Source: an uncultured Lachnospiraceae bacterium (GTDB lineage Bacteria; Bacillota; Clostridia; Lachnospirales; Lachnospiraceae). Taken from it: a stretch of DNA of 51,627 bases. The translations under genes and the position numbers were made by a program. How positions within the stretch are numbered: position 1 is the stretch's first letter; every line of letters starts with the position of its first letter. Location of the stretch: the NCBI GenBank assembly GCA_947630085.1, contig CANRGP010000004.1, forward strand, positions 1-51,627, given 5' to 3'. This document shows positions 23,481-33,089 of this stretch, piece by piece. Under the pieces are notes generated by a model. The model did not search any database. It saw nothing but the letters and a program-made list of their open reading frames with translations, and was not told the DNA's origin.

Positions 23481-24368
23481 ATGGAACAGAATCTATCACA
23501 GTACCGCATTTTTTACGAGGTGGCCAAAAGCGGGAACATTTCCCGTGCGGCCCGGGAGCTCTACATCAGCCAGCCGGCCATCAGCAAGGCGATCGGCAAG
23601 CTGGAGGACAGCCTGGGGACCGTTCTTTTCTCCAGAAATTCCAGAGGCGTCCAGCTGACCGAAGAGGGAGCCGTTCTTTTTGAGCATATCCGCAAGGCTT
23701 TTGAGGAGCTGGCCCTTGGCGAGCAGGAGCTGAAGCGTTTCCGGGAATTCCATATGGGCCACATCCGTATCGGCGTGAGCAATACCCTCTGCCGCTTTAT
23801 CATGCTGGATTACCTGAAGGACTTTATCCGGGAATACCCTCATGTAAAGGTGACCATCGAAAGCCAGTCGACCACCCACACGCTCTCCATGCTGGAGCAG
23901 CAGCGCATCGACATCGGTCTGGTAGCCGAGCCCAAATCCCAGAAGAACCTGGTCTTTTTTCCCGTCATGGACATTCAGGACATCTTCGTGGCCGCCCCCA
24001 GCTATCTGGAGAATCTCCGCATCCGGGAGGGGAACGACGCCGATGTGTTCCAGGTGGGGAACGTGATGCTGTTGGACCGGGAAAACATTACCCGCCGCTA
24101 TATCGACGATTATATGGCGGAAAACCATATCCAGGTCAACAGCCTTCTGGAGGTCACCACCATGGATCTTCTGGTGGAATTTGCGAGGATCGGCCTGGGG
24201 ATCGGATGCGTGATCCGCGAATTCGTAGAGGAGGATCTGCGGACGGGCCGGCTGGTCCAGGTCCGCGCCGACGCCCGGATCCACAAGCGGACCGTCGGCT
24301 TCGCCTACTGTCCGAACCGGGCCTCCCACGCGGTGCAGACTTTCCTGGACTTCGTCTCCAGGCAGTAG
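23481..24368 (+). CDS. LysR-family transcriptional regulator divergent from leuCD
   Basis: A 295-residue LysR-type regulator. The winged helix-turn-helix is at residues 5-62 (YRIFYEVAKSGNISRAARELYISQPAISKAIGKLEDSLG), followed by a linker helix and a periplasmic-binding-like effector domain. The start MEQNLSQYR has AGGAGGGC in front; 17 codons upstream are open but have no good RBS. Head-to-head placement with leuCD suggests it controls that operon in response to a leucine-pathway intermediate and represses itself, by analogy with other LysR pairs. The effector is unknown. Confidence 0.92.
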   Translation: MEQNLSQYRIFYEVAKSGNISRAARELYISQPAISKAIGKLEDSLGTVLFSRNSRGVQLTEEGAVLFEHIRKAFEELALGEQELKRFREFHMGHIRIGVSNTLCRFIMLDYLKDFIREYPHVKVTIESQSTTHTLSMLEQQRIDIGLVAEPKSQKNLVFFPVMDIQDIFVAAPSYLENLRIREGNDADVFQVGNVMLLDRENITRRYIDDYMAENHIQVNSLLEVTTMDLLVEFARIGLGIGCVIREFVEEDLRTGRLVQVRADARIHKRTVGFAYCPNRASHAVQTFLDFVSRQ

Positions 24369-24390
24369 GCTGCCGTTGCCGCGGCCGCCC

Positions 24391-25743
24391 TCATCGCGGT
24401 TCTTTTCCCGCATCCCATTTTCCTTTTCTGTAAAACAAGATCGACAGGCAGGTGCCTATGAGCCACCCTATAGGCCAGGCAAGCCAGATGCCGTACGCTC
24501 CCAGTCCCGTAAGGGAAAGCGCCTTTGCCAGCACCACGCGCAGGATCAGGTCGGTAAAGGTGGCGGCCATAAATTCTCTCATCTGCTCCGCTCCCCGAAG
24601 CACGCCGTCGGCGATCAGCTTTGCGGATACCACAAAATAGAACGGCGCCACGGTCCTTAAAAATACCACCCCGGTATTCAGCGCCGCCTCGCTGGGCGCA
24701 TCCAGAAAGATCCGGACAAAATATTTCCCGAAAAAGAAATAGAGAACGGCAAGAGGAAGGCACAGAAGCCAGGCCAGCTTCAGACCGGCCCGAAAGCCTT
24801 CCCGCACTCTCGTCAGCTTCCCTGCTCCCACGTTCTGTGCCGTAAAATTGGAGATCCCGTTCCCCAGGGTAGTAAAGGACGTAATCACCAGATTGTTCAG
24901 CTTGATCGCCGCAGAATACCCGGCCATAACGCCCGTGCCGAAGGTATTGATCACGCCCTGGATCACAATGTTTCCCACGGAAATGAAGCTCTGCTGCAGG
25001 ATACTGGGAACGGCCACGACTGAGATCCTTCCGAGCAGCCGCCACGAAAACGGCAGTACCTTCTCGTCTGTGCGGATCGCGGAAAACGCCCTGCCGACAA
25101 AGGCCATCGCCAGGATGCAGCTCACGCCCTGGCACAGGAAGGTGGCCCAGGCCACGCCGTCGACTCCGTACCGGAACCAGCCGGCAAACACCGTGGTAAA
25201 AAGAATATCCATGCCGATGTTTGCCAGAGACGAACACATGAGAAAGAAAAACGGCGTTTTTGAATTTCCCATTGCCGAAAAGATCCCTGTCGCCACATTA
25301 TAATAAAATACAAAAGGGAGCCCAAGCAGATAGATGTTCAGATAGACGCGGGACGCCTCGAGAACTTCTTCCGGAGTGTGGATCAGGCGCAGAAGCCCGT
25401 CCCCAAACAAAAATCCTACGGCCATCAGCAGCAGGCAAAGTATGCCGCTGGAGATCAGCGTCGTGTAAACGGCCGTCTTCATCTCCCCGTATCTTTTCGC
25501 TCCGAACAGCTGGGACACCGTGACGGAGCAGCCGATGTTGCATCCGAAAGCAAAGGCGATAAAAATAAGGGTGATCTCGTAGCTGTTTCCGACGGCTGCC
25601 AGAGCGCTTTCGCCGATGAATTTTCCCGCGACAAAGCTGTCCGCAATATTATAAAGCTGCTGAAAAATAATGCTCCCAAACAGCGGAACGCAGAATCTCC
25701 ACACTACTTTCCCCGGATCTCCCACTGTCAGATCTTTATTCAT
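24391..25743 (-). CDS. MATE-family multidrug/cation exporter
   Basis: A 450-residue MATE transporter with about 12 transmembrane helices in two homologous halves. The start MNKDLTVGDPGKVVWRF is the common N-terminus of the clostridial DinF/NorM-like group, and the first helix has LFGSIIFQQLYNIADSFVAGKFIG. RVYLNIYLLGLPF and the second-half LQQSFISVGNIVIQGVINTFG are typical. Members expel drugs or metabolites using sodium or proton gradients. It follows a HAD phosphatase by 38 bases on the same strand. Substrate unknown. The earlier ATG at 25785 overlaps the HAD stop and is less likely. Confidence 0.93.
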   Translation of the reverse strand: MNKDLTVGDPGKVVWRFCVPLFGSIIFQQLYNIADSFVAGKFIGESALAAVGNSYEITLIFIAFAFGCNIGCSVTVSQLFGAKRYGEMKTAVYTTLISSGILCLLLMAVGFLFGDGLLRLIHTPEEVLEASRVYLNIYLLGLPFVFYYNVATGIFSAMGNSKTPFFFLMCSSLANIGMDILFTTVFAGWFRYGVDGVAWATFLCQGVSCILAMAFVGRAFSAIRTDEKVLPFSWRLLGRISVVAVPSILQQSFISVGNIVIQGVINTFGTGVMAGYSAAIKLNNLVITSFTTLGNGISNFTAQNVGAGKLTRVREGFRAGLKLAWLLCLPLAVLYFFFGKYFVRIFLDAPSEAALNTGVVFLRTVAPFYFVVSAKLIADGVLRGAEQMREFMAATFTDLILRVVLAKALSLTGLGAYGIWLAWPIGWLIGTCLSILFYRKGKWDAGKEPR

Positions 25744-25781
25744 CTGCACATTCTTCCTTTCCCATGCTGTCGTCCGGCCGC

Positions 25782-26504
25782 TCATCCGTCCGTCCGGATC
25801 CCCAGATAATCCGACAGATCCGCAAATCCTCCGCGCGGGTAGCGCGAAATGTCCTTTTCTCTCCGGATCAGGCAGTCCGTGAGCAGAAACACCTTCATGC
25901 CCGTTTTTTCCGCCGTCATATCTTCATCCACGTCATTTCCCACCATCAGGCACTCTTCCGCCCTCAGATTCCGCCGGGTCAGGATCTCCCGGTAATACTC
26001 CGGATTGGGCTTGGAAAAGCTGATGTTTTCATATGTCGTGCAGAATTCAAAATCGGACGGAGACAGCCCCGCCCATCGGATCCGGCTGTAGGTAGCCGTC
26101 TGGGGAAATACCGGATTGGTAGCCAGGATCAGGCGGTATCCTCTCTCCTTAAGCCGCAAAACCAGCTTTGCGGACTCCGGATTGAAGCCGCAGCTTGACT
26201 GCACCTTCTGAAATTCCCCGCGATAAAATTCTTCGATGACCGGACGGTCCTTCAGGCTTTCACGGCCGAATATCTCCGCAAACACCGTCCAGAAAACCTC
26301 TTCATTTCTCCGGGATCCGTCGTTGGCCGCCATAGCTCCGACGCCCTTCCAGACAGCCTCGACCAGCTTCTTCGGCTCATAGCCGTAAGGAACCAGGTAT
26401 CCTGCCAGAAGCCCAAGATACGTTTTTACAAAAACCTCCTGGTCCATCGGAAGCAGCGTCCCGTCGAGGTCAAATAAAATCGTTTTTACCATAGTTTCAT
26501 CCAT
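25782..26504 (-). CDS. HAD-superfamily hydrolase
   Basis: A 240-residue HAD protein with motif I FDLDGTLLPMD, motif II ILATNPVFPQT and motif III/IV FSKPNPEYY then LMVGNDVDEDMTAEKTGMKVFLLTD. The Thr-Asn form of motif II and the large helical cap place it near the YjjG/GMP-phosphatase type, but the substrate is not predictable. The start MDETMVKTIL was chosen because GGAGAAAAGG lies in front; MVKTIL at 26492 is the alternative. It sits between ilvC and the MATE gene and may be co-transcribed with the latter. Confidence 0.85.
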   Translation of the reverse strand: MDETMVKTILFDLDGTLLPMDQEVFVKTYLGLLAGYLVPYGYEPKKLVEAVWKGVGAMAANDGSRRNEEVFWTVFAEIFGRESLKDRPVIEEFYRGEFQKVQSSCGFNPESAKLVLRLKERGYRLILATNPVFPQTATYSRIRWAGLSPSDFEFCTTYENISFSKPNPEYYREILTRRNLRAEECLMVGNDVDEDMTAEKTGMKVFLLTDCLIRREKDISRYPRGGFADLSDYLGIRTDG

Positions 26505-26540
26505 CCTTTTCTCCTGTGATCGCGTCTTCCGGCAAGGAAA

Positions 26541-26570
26541 CGGCGCATGGATTCCGAAAACCATGCGCCG
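26541..26570 (-). terminator. terminator-like hairpin after ilvC
   Basis: A perfect 10-bp stem CGGCGCATGG/CCATGCGCCG with a 10-base loop followed by TTTCC, in the 147-base gap between ilvC and the HAD gene. The short T run makes it a moderate call. Confidence 0.6.
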
Positions 26571-26651
26571 TGACTGAATTCCGATATACAGACGCGGGGC
26601 CCGGCCTCCCGCGGCGTCCTGTCCGCACACCGCGCCGAAGGCGAAACCTCA

Positions 26652-28227
<1,576 letters not shown>

Positions 28228-28375
28228 ATAAACTCCTGCTTTCTGTAATCAACTGCTTTCCGTAATGCATCACCCGCTGTGGTCAAAACCCCTGCCTCCG
28301 GGGCATCCGTATGCCCCAAAGCCGCACATATCCGGGCGCGGGCCGCCTGATATCTGCCTTGCATCATATAGATAG
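28228..28375 (-). promoter_or_regulatory. structured 5' leader of ilvN-ilvC
   Basis: About 145 bases of untranslated leader. GGGGCAT/ATGCCCC (28300-28317) forms a 7-bp hairpin, while the same CCCC tract can instead pair with a GGGG seven bases further on, an either-or pair. Near the RBS a 14-base block ATTACrGAAAGCAG occurs twice, 17 bases apart (28236-28249 and 28253-28266). No T-box motif, T run or Leu/Val/Ile-rich leader peptide was found. Confidence 0.5.
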
Positions 28376-28379
28376 ACAT

Positions 28380-28408
28380 ATCTTATCAATCACCCGGATA
28401 TTTGTCAA
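28380..28408 (-). promoter_or_regulatory. strong sigma-A promoter of ilvN-ilvC
   Basis: Minus-strand consensus TTGACA (28408-28403), 17-base spacer, TAAGAT (28385-28380). It is about 150 bases before the ilvN start. Confidence 0.78.
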
Positions 28409-28483
28409 CTATATAAAAGGAATGGATATTATGAATCCTGGTTATGTCGGAAACGGTTCAGCCTCCGCCGCCCCGCGAAGACA

Positions 28484-29362
28484 TCAGACCCGTTTCCAGA
28501 GGAGGAGGTTGTCCTCAAACACCGCCTCGATCCTCCCGTTATCCTTGAGCCAGGACAGATACGAGCGGACGGTGCTTCCCACCAGGACGTACTGTTCATG
28601 ATTCATGATCAGCCCATAGTCCGAAAACAGCCTCTGAAGGATCTTCTCGAACCCGGACGGCTCCCTGCACAGTTCTTCAATATGATCGGCAATATCCAGG
28701 ACCGCCCGGCGGTTATACCTGGCCAGCGGGCCGATATCATCCGTGACTTCGGCATGGGCCGGAACAAAGATCTTCGCCTCCATTTTCTCCACGGTCTCCA
28801 GTGTTTTCAGATAGGCATCCACATCATAGAGGAAGCTGATCCGGTACTTGTCAATCGTCTCCCTTCCGGAAAGGCAGTCCGCCAGGTATACCACGTCGTC
28901 CCCCGTCCGGAAGCCTACCATATGGAAAAAATGTCCCGGCAGGGGAATGATCCGGAATCCGTCCGGGAGCACGTCCTCCGTCAGATACAGGGCGTCGCTC
29001 TCCTGGGCCATTAAAAACTTGTGCCGGAGATCCCGAAACGGATACCCTCCATACAGAAACGACGGTTCCAGAAGAGGATAGCGGGTAATGCAGCACTCGA
29101 TCCCCGGCGCATAGACGCGGCATCCTGTCTGCGTCTGCAGGTATTTATTGCCTCCGATATGGTCCGCGTTGGAATGGGTATTGTATATGGCCGTCAGTTT
29201 CCATCCGTTGTCGTCCAGGATCCGGCGGACCTTTCTCCCGGCATCCTTGTCGTTGCCGCTGTCGATCAGGCATACCTGATCCGGGCCGGTCCGTACCAGC
29301 CCGATCTTGGCGGGGCTCTGGATATAATAACAGTTTTCGGAAACCGGAATCAATTCGTACAT
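28484..29362 (-). CDS. metallo-beta-lactamase-fold hydrolase with altered metal motif
   Basis: A 292-residue metallo-beta-lactamase-fold protein of the glyoxalase-II-like type. The central motif is THSNADHIGG: relative to the canonical HxHxDH, the second His is Asn, while the first His and the Asp-His are kept. Downstream ligands appear as PGHFFHM, LADCLSG and PAHAEV. A C-terminal helical part (residues 215-292) resembles the winged-helix tails of related hydrolases. It is the last of the long operon led by the M23 peptidase, 21 bases after recU. The substrate is unknown; reduced metal occupancy or altered specificity is possible. Confidence 0.85.
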   Translation of the reverse strand: MYELIPVSENCYYIQSPAKIGLVRTGPDQVCLIDSGNDKDAGRKVRRILDDNGWKLTAIYNTHSNADHIGGNKYLQTQTGCRVYAPGIECCITRYPLLEPSFLYGGYPFRDLRHKFLMAQESDALYLTEDVLPDGFRIIPLPGHFFHMVGFRTGDDVVYLADCLSGRETIDKYRISFLYDVDAYLKTLETVEKMEAKIFVPAHAEVTDDIGPLARYNRRAVLDIADHIEELCREPSGFEKILQRLFSDYGLIMNHEQYVLVGSTVRSYLSWLKDNGRIEAVFEDNLLLWKRV

Positions 29363-29383
29363 TTTCAGTCCCTCTCGTTTTCT

Positions 29384-29932
29384 TTATTTTTCCGGAGCCG
29401 TTTCTCTCCGCTCCAGATCTCTTTGGATCATCACCAGATAATGCACCAGTACGTCCCGCTGATGCCCCACCCTCCAGGATTTGTCAAGTTCTTCGTAGGT
29501 AAAGCTTTTCCTGCCGCCCCGCTGCATCCGTTTCCAGAAGCCGTCCAGCTCGTCAAACGGGATATAGTAGATCTCATCCAGCGCCGTCCAGTGGAGAATG
29601 ATAAACGCAATGCCCCCCTGCTGCTCAAACTCGCGCATGAATTCGACCTGATGCTCATGGACATTCTGCAGGGGGAAGGTACTCACCGCGCACTCCTTGG
29701 CATCAAAGCACACCGGGATCCCCTGGACGGCCCCGATATAATCTACCGTGCTCTTCTGGTCAAAGTAAGCCAGCGTAATATGTCGTGTCTCCTTCTCGAT
29801 GGTGATCGGAGTGATGGGGGTGGGAACCTTCTGGATCAGCGCCAGCTTTTTCTCGCGATACACCTCGTTGGTATGATTGATCATGTCCTCCAGAGTGGAG
29901 CCGCGAAGCCCCCTGGAATTCCACGTACCCAT
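29384..29932 (-). CDS. recU: Holliday junction resolvase RecU
   Basis: A 182-residue RecU-type resolvase that cuts four-way DNA junctions. It opens MGTWNSRGLRGSTLEDMINHTN, typical of RecU, and carries the catalytic segment STVDYIGAVQGIPVCFDAKE with the conserved Asp and the Glu after Lys. Later parts (HEHQVEFMREFEQQGGIAFIILHW, FTYEELD) also match the family. In many Firmicutes recU sits with the penicillin-binding protein gene ponA. Here it is in an operon with pseudouridine synthases, 47 bases behind the RluA-type gene. Confidence 0.9.
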   Translation of the reverse strand: MGTWNSRGLRGSTLEDMINHTNEVYREKKLALIQKVPTPITPITIEKETRHITLAYFDQKSTVDYIGAVQGIPVCFDAKECAVSTFPLQNVHEHQVEFMREFEQQGGIAFIILHWTALDEIYYIPFDELDGFWKRMQRGGRKSFTYEELDKSWRVGHQRDVLVHYLVMIQRDLERRETAPEK

Positions 29933-29979
29933 GCCGCTCTCCTCCTTCGTCTGTATGCAGTCCTGCGCCTGTCCCGTCC

Positions 29980-30999
29980 TTACGGTATGCGGCCCGGGAA
30001 CAGTCTTTCAAACTCCTTCGGCGGCCCGGCCGTAAAGCTTCTTCCGTTCAGATATCCCAGCGCTTCCGGAAGACCCGAAAACACGATCCTCCAAGAATGG
30101 AGCATCTGGCGGCGGATCCCAAACCGCTCCCTGAGCTTCCCGTTGAGGGCTTCGTCCCCGTACTTTATGTCGCCGGCAACCGGATGGCCGACAGACGCCA
30201 GGTGCGCCCGGATCTGATGCGTCCTCCCCGTGATAAGCTCGGCCTGAAGCAGCGTGAATGCCCCGTCATCCGAGTATTCCAGGGGACGATACGCCGTCAC
30301 GATCGGCAGCGCGCCGTTTTCCGGCCCGCCGCAAACCCGGACCCGGTTTGTCCTTTCGTCCTTCAGAAGATACCCTTCGATCCGTCTTTCCTCCTCCACA
30401 CGGCCCTTCACCGCGCAAAGATAATACTTGTGGACGCTTCTCTTTCGCAGCGCCTCCGACATGGTCTGAAGCCCGATCAGGGATTTTCCCGCCACCACAA
30501 GCCCGCTGGTGTTCCGGTCCAGGCGGTTGCATACGGAGGGGCGGAAGGTCGCCAGATCCCCGGCAGTCATCTGCCCGCTGTCAAGAAGGTACCGGATCAC
30601 ATACTCCACGAGAGAGTCGTCCTCCCGGGCCGCTTTCTGCGACAGCATACCGGCAGGCTTGTTGATCAGGAGGATGTGGGCATCCTCATAGATGATATCC
30701 GGCATCCGTCCAGCCGCGTTCCCGGTCTTCCGGCCGTCCGGCCGCTCACGGCCGCTCTTCGGCGCCGGGATGTCCTGCGGCGCAGAGAAAGCAAGGATCG
30801 TCTCGTCGGACAGGAAAAGCCTTATCTCGTCGCCGACGGCCAGCCGTTCGGAACCGTCGCACCGTCTCCCGTTCAGCGTGATGTTTTTTTTGCGGAGCAT
30901 TTTATACAGGAACCCCCTGGGCGCCAGCTTCATATATTTTGCAAGCAGCTTGTCCAGGCGCTGGCCCGCCTCGTTGGCCTCCACCCGCAGCAGTTTCAT
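29980..30999 (-). CDS. RluA-family 23S rRNA pseudouridine synthase
   Basis: A 339-residue pseudouridine synthase with an N-terminal S4 RNA-binding domain (LDKLLAKYMKLAPRGFLYKMLRKKNITLNGRR) and the RluA catalytic motif VCNRLDRNTSGLVV with the nucleophile Asp. The tail GRTHQIRAHLASVGHPVAGDIKYGD is also typical. It is closest to the RluC/RluD branch, but the target uridines cannot be stated. I chose ATG at 30999, preceded by GAGGTGTGAAT; GTG at 31005 is also open. It lies 9 bases after the small membrane protein gene. Confidence 0.92.
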   Translation of the reverse strand: MKLLRVEANEAGQRLDKLLAKYMKLAPRGFLYKMLRKKNITLNGRRCDGSERLAVGDEIRLFLSDETILAFSAPQDIPAPKSGRERPDGRKTGNAAGRMPDIIYEDAHILLINKPAGMLSQKAAREDDSLVEYVIRYLLDSGQMTAGDLATFRPSVCNRLDRNTSGLVVAGKSLIGLQTMSEALRKRSVHKYYLCAVKGRVEEERRIEGYLLKDERTNRVRVCGGPENGALPIVTAYRPLEYSDDGAFTLLQAELITGRTHQIRAHLASVGHPVAGDIKYGDEALNGKLRERFGIRRQMLHSWRIVFSGLPEALGYLNGRSFTAGPPKEFERLFPGRIP

Positions 31000-31008
31000 A
31001 TTCACACC

Positions 31009-31572
31009 TCACATAGACAAACTTTTCATCGTTTCCGCGGCATCGCCGAGCGCATCTCGCTCCTCATCCGATATGGGTTTCACCGTTTCAAGCCTGGAAA
31101 AGAACGTCCTCTCTTCCTTAATGATCCGGATGCTCTCTTTAACGTTTCCCGTCCGCAGCAGCTCTCCCACCGCCTTTTCCGCCTTCTTTTCATCCGTATC
31201 CGGGCGGGAACAGTAGGCAAAAATCCCGCAGCTATGCACGAGGACGGCGTCCAGAGGCAGGATCTGCTCCTTTGTCGTGACGACCAGGTCGTAAAGCAGA
31301 ATCCCCTTCCCGGCAAACTCTTCGGCTCTCCTGTGAAATTCCTCGGGAGGCGTAGCGTAGCGCGCCGCGGCCAGAAACGGAGCCGCCACATTGGCGGTAG
31401 GCAGAACGGAAAGGATCGCCATCAGGGTCAGCACATTTTTGACAGCCTGGCTGTCCGTCAGGTTCCTGGCCAAAAGCTGGGCCGCGATCATCGCCGCGCC
31501 GAACAGGATCTCAAGCAGCTGTATGCGCCTGCGGGTATTCCGATATCCGTATTCTCCTTTTTTCTTTTTCAT
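31009..31572 (-). CDS. small membrane protein of unknown function
   Basis: I do not recognise this family. The 187-residue protein starts with a basic segment (MKKKKGEYGYRNTRRR). Two hydrophobic segments follow (about residues 18-38 and 44-68). A soluble part of about 120 residues contains DLVVTTKEQILPLDAVLVHSCGIFAYCSRPD and ends in an acidic, helical tail. Its position, tightly packed between an SDR gene (15 bases upstream) and an RluA-type gene (9 bases downstream), shows it belongs to the same operon. No signal-peptide cleavage site is clear, so I expect it to be anchored with the C-terminal part in the cytosol. Confidence 0.75.
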   Translation of the reverse strand: MKKKKGEYGYRNTRRRIQLLEILFGAAMIAAQLLARNLTDSQAVKNVLTLMAILSVLPTANVAAPFLAAARYATPPEEFHRRAEEFAGKGILLYDLVVTTKEQILPLDAVLVHSCGIFAYCSRPDTDEKKAEKAVGELLRTGNVKESIRIIKEERTFFSRLETVKPISDEERDALGDAAETMKSLSM

Positions 31573-31587
31573 AAACGCATCCTCCCC

Positions 31588-32370
31588 TTATATCCCCAGA
31601 AAGATCCGGTGCGGGGCAATCTTCGCCAGCAGGGCAAACGCTTTCATGGGAAGCCCGTACACGGAAATCTCCTTTTGGGCCATACTGTCCGCCAGCGCTT
31701 TTCTCACGACCTTCTCCGGATCGGCCATCGCCAGCTTCTTGTACGCGGGGATCCGGCCGATCCCTCCGGCCCTGTCAAAGAATTCCGTGTCCACCGGTCC
31801 GGGGCAGACGGCGGTCACACAGATTCCCCTGTGCCGGAGCTCCGCCCCAAGGGCTCTTGAATAGCTCAGAACAAAGGCTTTGGTAGCCGCATAGACAGCA
31901 AAATGAGGCTGCGGTGCAAACGCGGCGGCGGATGCGAACTGAATGATCCGGCTGTTCTTCCCCATATAGGGCAGGAGCATCCGCGTAAAGGCAAACAGCG
32001 CCTCGCAGTTCAGCCGGATCATCCGGCACTGGACCTCCTCGTCTGTCTCCATCGAGTCTCCCATAACGCCGAACCCCGCCGCATTGACGAGGATCCGGAC
32101 CGCCGTTTTTTCCTTTCCCGCCGCCGAAACGTCACCGCCGTTCTCCGCCTCCAGGGCGTCGCGCACCGCCCTTCGGCCCTCGGGCGCGGTTATGTCCTCC
32201 GCAAAGATGCGGATCTTTGCCGGAGTCTGTCCGACAAGCTCCGCAAGCCGTTCTCCGCGCCGTGCCACCACCCAGATCTGATCGATCCCGGAGAAACGGT
32301 CCCCGATCTGAATGGCCATCTCCCGCCCCATACCTGATGAAGCTCCCGTGACCACCGCAATATTTTTCAT
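31588..32370 (-). CDS. short-chain dehydrogenase/reductase (SDR)
   Basis: A 260-residue classical SDR. The cofactor loop is TGASSGMGREMA (TGxxxGxG, about residues 9-16), the NAG motif appears as NAAGFG, and the catalytic Tyr-Lys is in YAATKAFVLSYSRALGAEL. Residues PGPVDTEFF complete the pattern. It resembles the DltE/YdfG type of uncertain substrate. Its ATG overlaps the stop codon of the upstream HAD gene by four bases (ATGA), so translation is coupled. Confidence 0.9.
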   Translation of the reverse strand: MKNIAVVTGASSGMGREMAIQIGDRFSGIDQIWVVARRGERLAELVGQTPAKIRIFAEDITAPEGRRAVRDALEAENGGDVSAAGKEKTAVRILVNAAGFGVMGDSMETDEEVQCRMIRLNCEALFAFTRMLLPYMGKNSRIIQFASAAAFAPQPHFAVYAATKAFVLSYSRALGAELRHRGICVTAVCPGPVDTEFFDRAGGIGRIPAYKKLAMADPEKVVRKALADSMAQKEISVYGLPMKAFALLAKIAPHRIFLGI

Positions 32371-33089
32371 ATTCCTTTCCTCTCTTTCAGGGACTTTTCC
32401 GCTGTCTCTTCTCCCGTCTCCTCCGGCAGGGGGATATCCTCAAAGCTTTCTATAAAATAATCGGAGAGCCCGATCACCTCTTCCCGCATATGCGCCGCCG
32501 AATCATCGGCGACGCCGCAGACCGTCATGCCCGCCCGCTTTCCGGCCAGGATGCCGGCCGGCACATCCTCAAATACCAGACAGTCCTCCGGAGCGACGCC
32601 CAGCCGGGACGCGACCTCCAGATAGATATCCGGGCTCGGTTTCCCCTCCTTCACCTCACAGGCGGTCGTCACCACCTGAAAATACGGCAGGACCCCGGTG
32701 GCCTCCAGCACCGCGTCGACCATCTGCCTGCCGTTGCTGGTGGCGATCCCGCAGGCGATCCCCCGCGCCCCGGCATACCGCAGGAGCCTGACGGCCCCGG
32801 ACTTGAGCCTGACCTGCGTCCGGTACTTGTCGATGGACATCCGGGTCCATATTTCCTTGATCTGCCCGGTATCCAGGGGAAGATCGAACCTCGCTTTAAA
32901 ATATTCCGCAGTCTCGGAAAAGCTCATCCCCTCGATCTGCTTCTGCAGATCCTCCGGGCACGCTCTGCCGTATTCGCCCAAAAATTCAATATCAATGGCT
33001 TTCCACATCCACATGGAATCCACCAGCGTTCCGTCCAGATCAAAAATAATGGCTTTCCGGTTCCTAAGTATCTCGTTTTTCCGCATCAT
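32367..33089 (-). CDS. HAD hydrolase, beta-phosphoglucomutase-like
   Basis: A 240-residue HAD protein of subclass IA. Motif I is FDLDGTLVDSMWMW, motif II CGIATSNGRQ, motif III CEVKEGKPSPDIYLEVA and motif IV VFEDVPAGILAGKRAGM. The GKPxPD and EDxxxG pattern is that of the beta-phosphoglucomutase/phosphatase group; the substrate is unknown. It overlaps both neighbours by 4 bases: its start with the RsuA-type stop and its stop with the SDR start. Confidence 0.9.
   Translation of the reverse strand: MMRKNEILRNRKAIIFDLDGTLVDSMWMWKAIDIEFLGEYGRACPEDLQKQIEGMSFSETAEYFKARFDLPLDTGQIKEIWTRMSIDKYRTQVRLKSGAVRLLRYAGARGIACGIATSNGRQMVDAVLEATGVLPYFQVVTTACEVKEGKPSPDIYLEVASRLGVAPEDCLVFEDVPAGILAGKRAGMTVCGVADDSAAHMREEVIGLSDYFIESFEDIPLPEETGEETAEKSLKERKGI

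Noticed and set aside
25744-25785. Upstream ATG for the MATE gene
   Set aside because: It would overlap the HAD stop codon and adds a tail unlike the family; the ATG at 25743 gives the standard N-terminus.
28228-28380. T-box or known riboswitch before ilvN
   Set aside because: No AGGGTGG-type T-box motif, no terminator with a T run, and no riboswitch core recognised.
30097-31860. 587-codon plus-strand open frame opposite the RluA and membrane-protein genes
   Set aside because: Antisense to three genes with clear family motifs; Arg/His/Pro-rich composition and no RBS.
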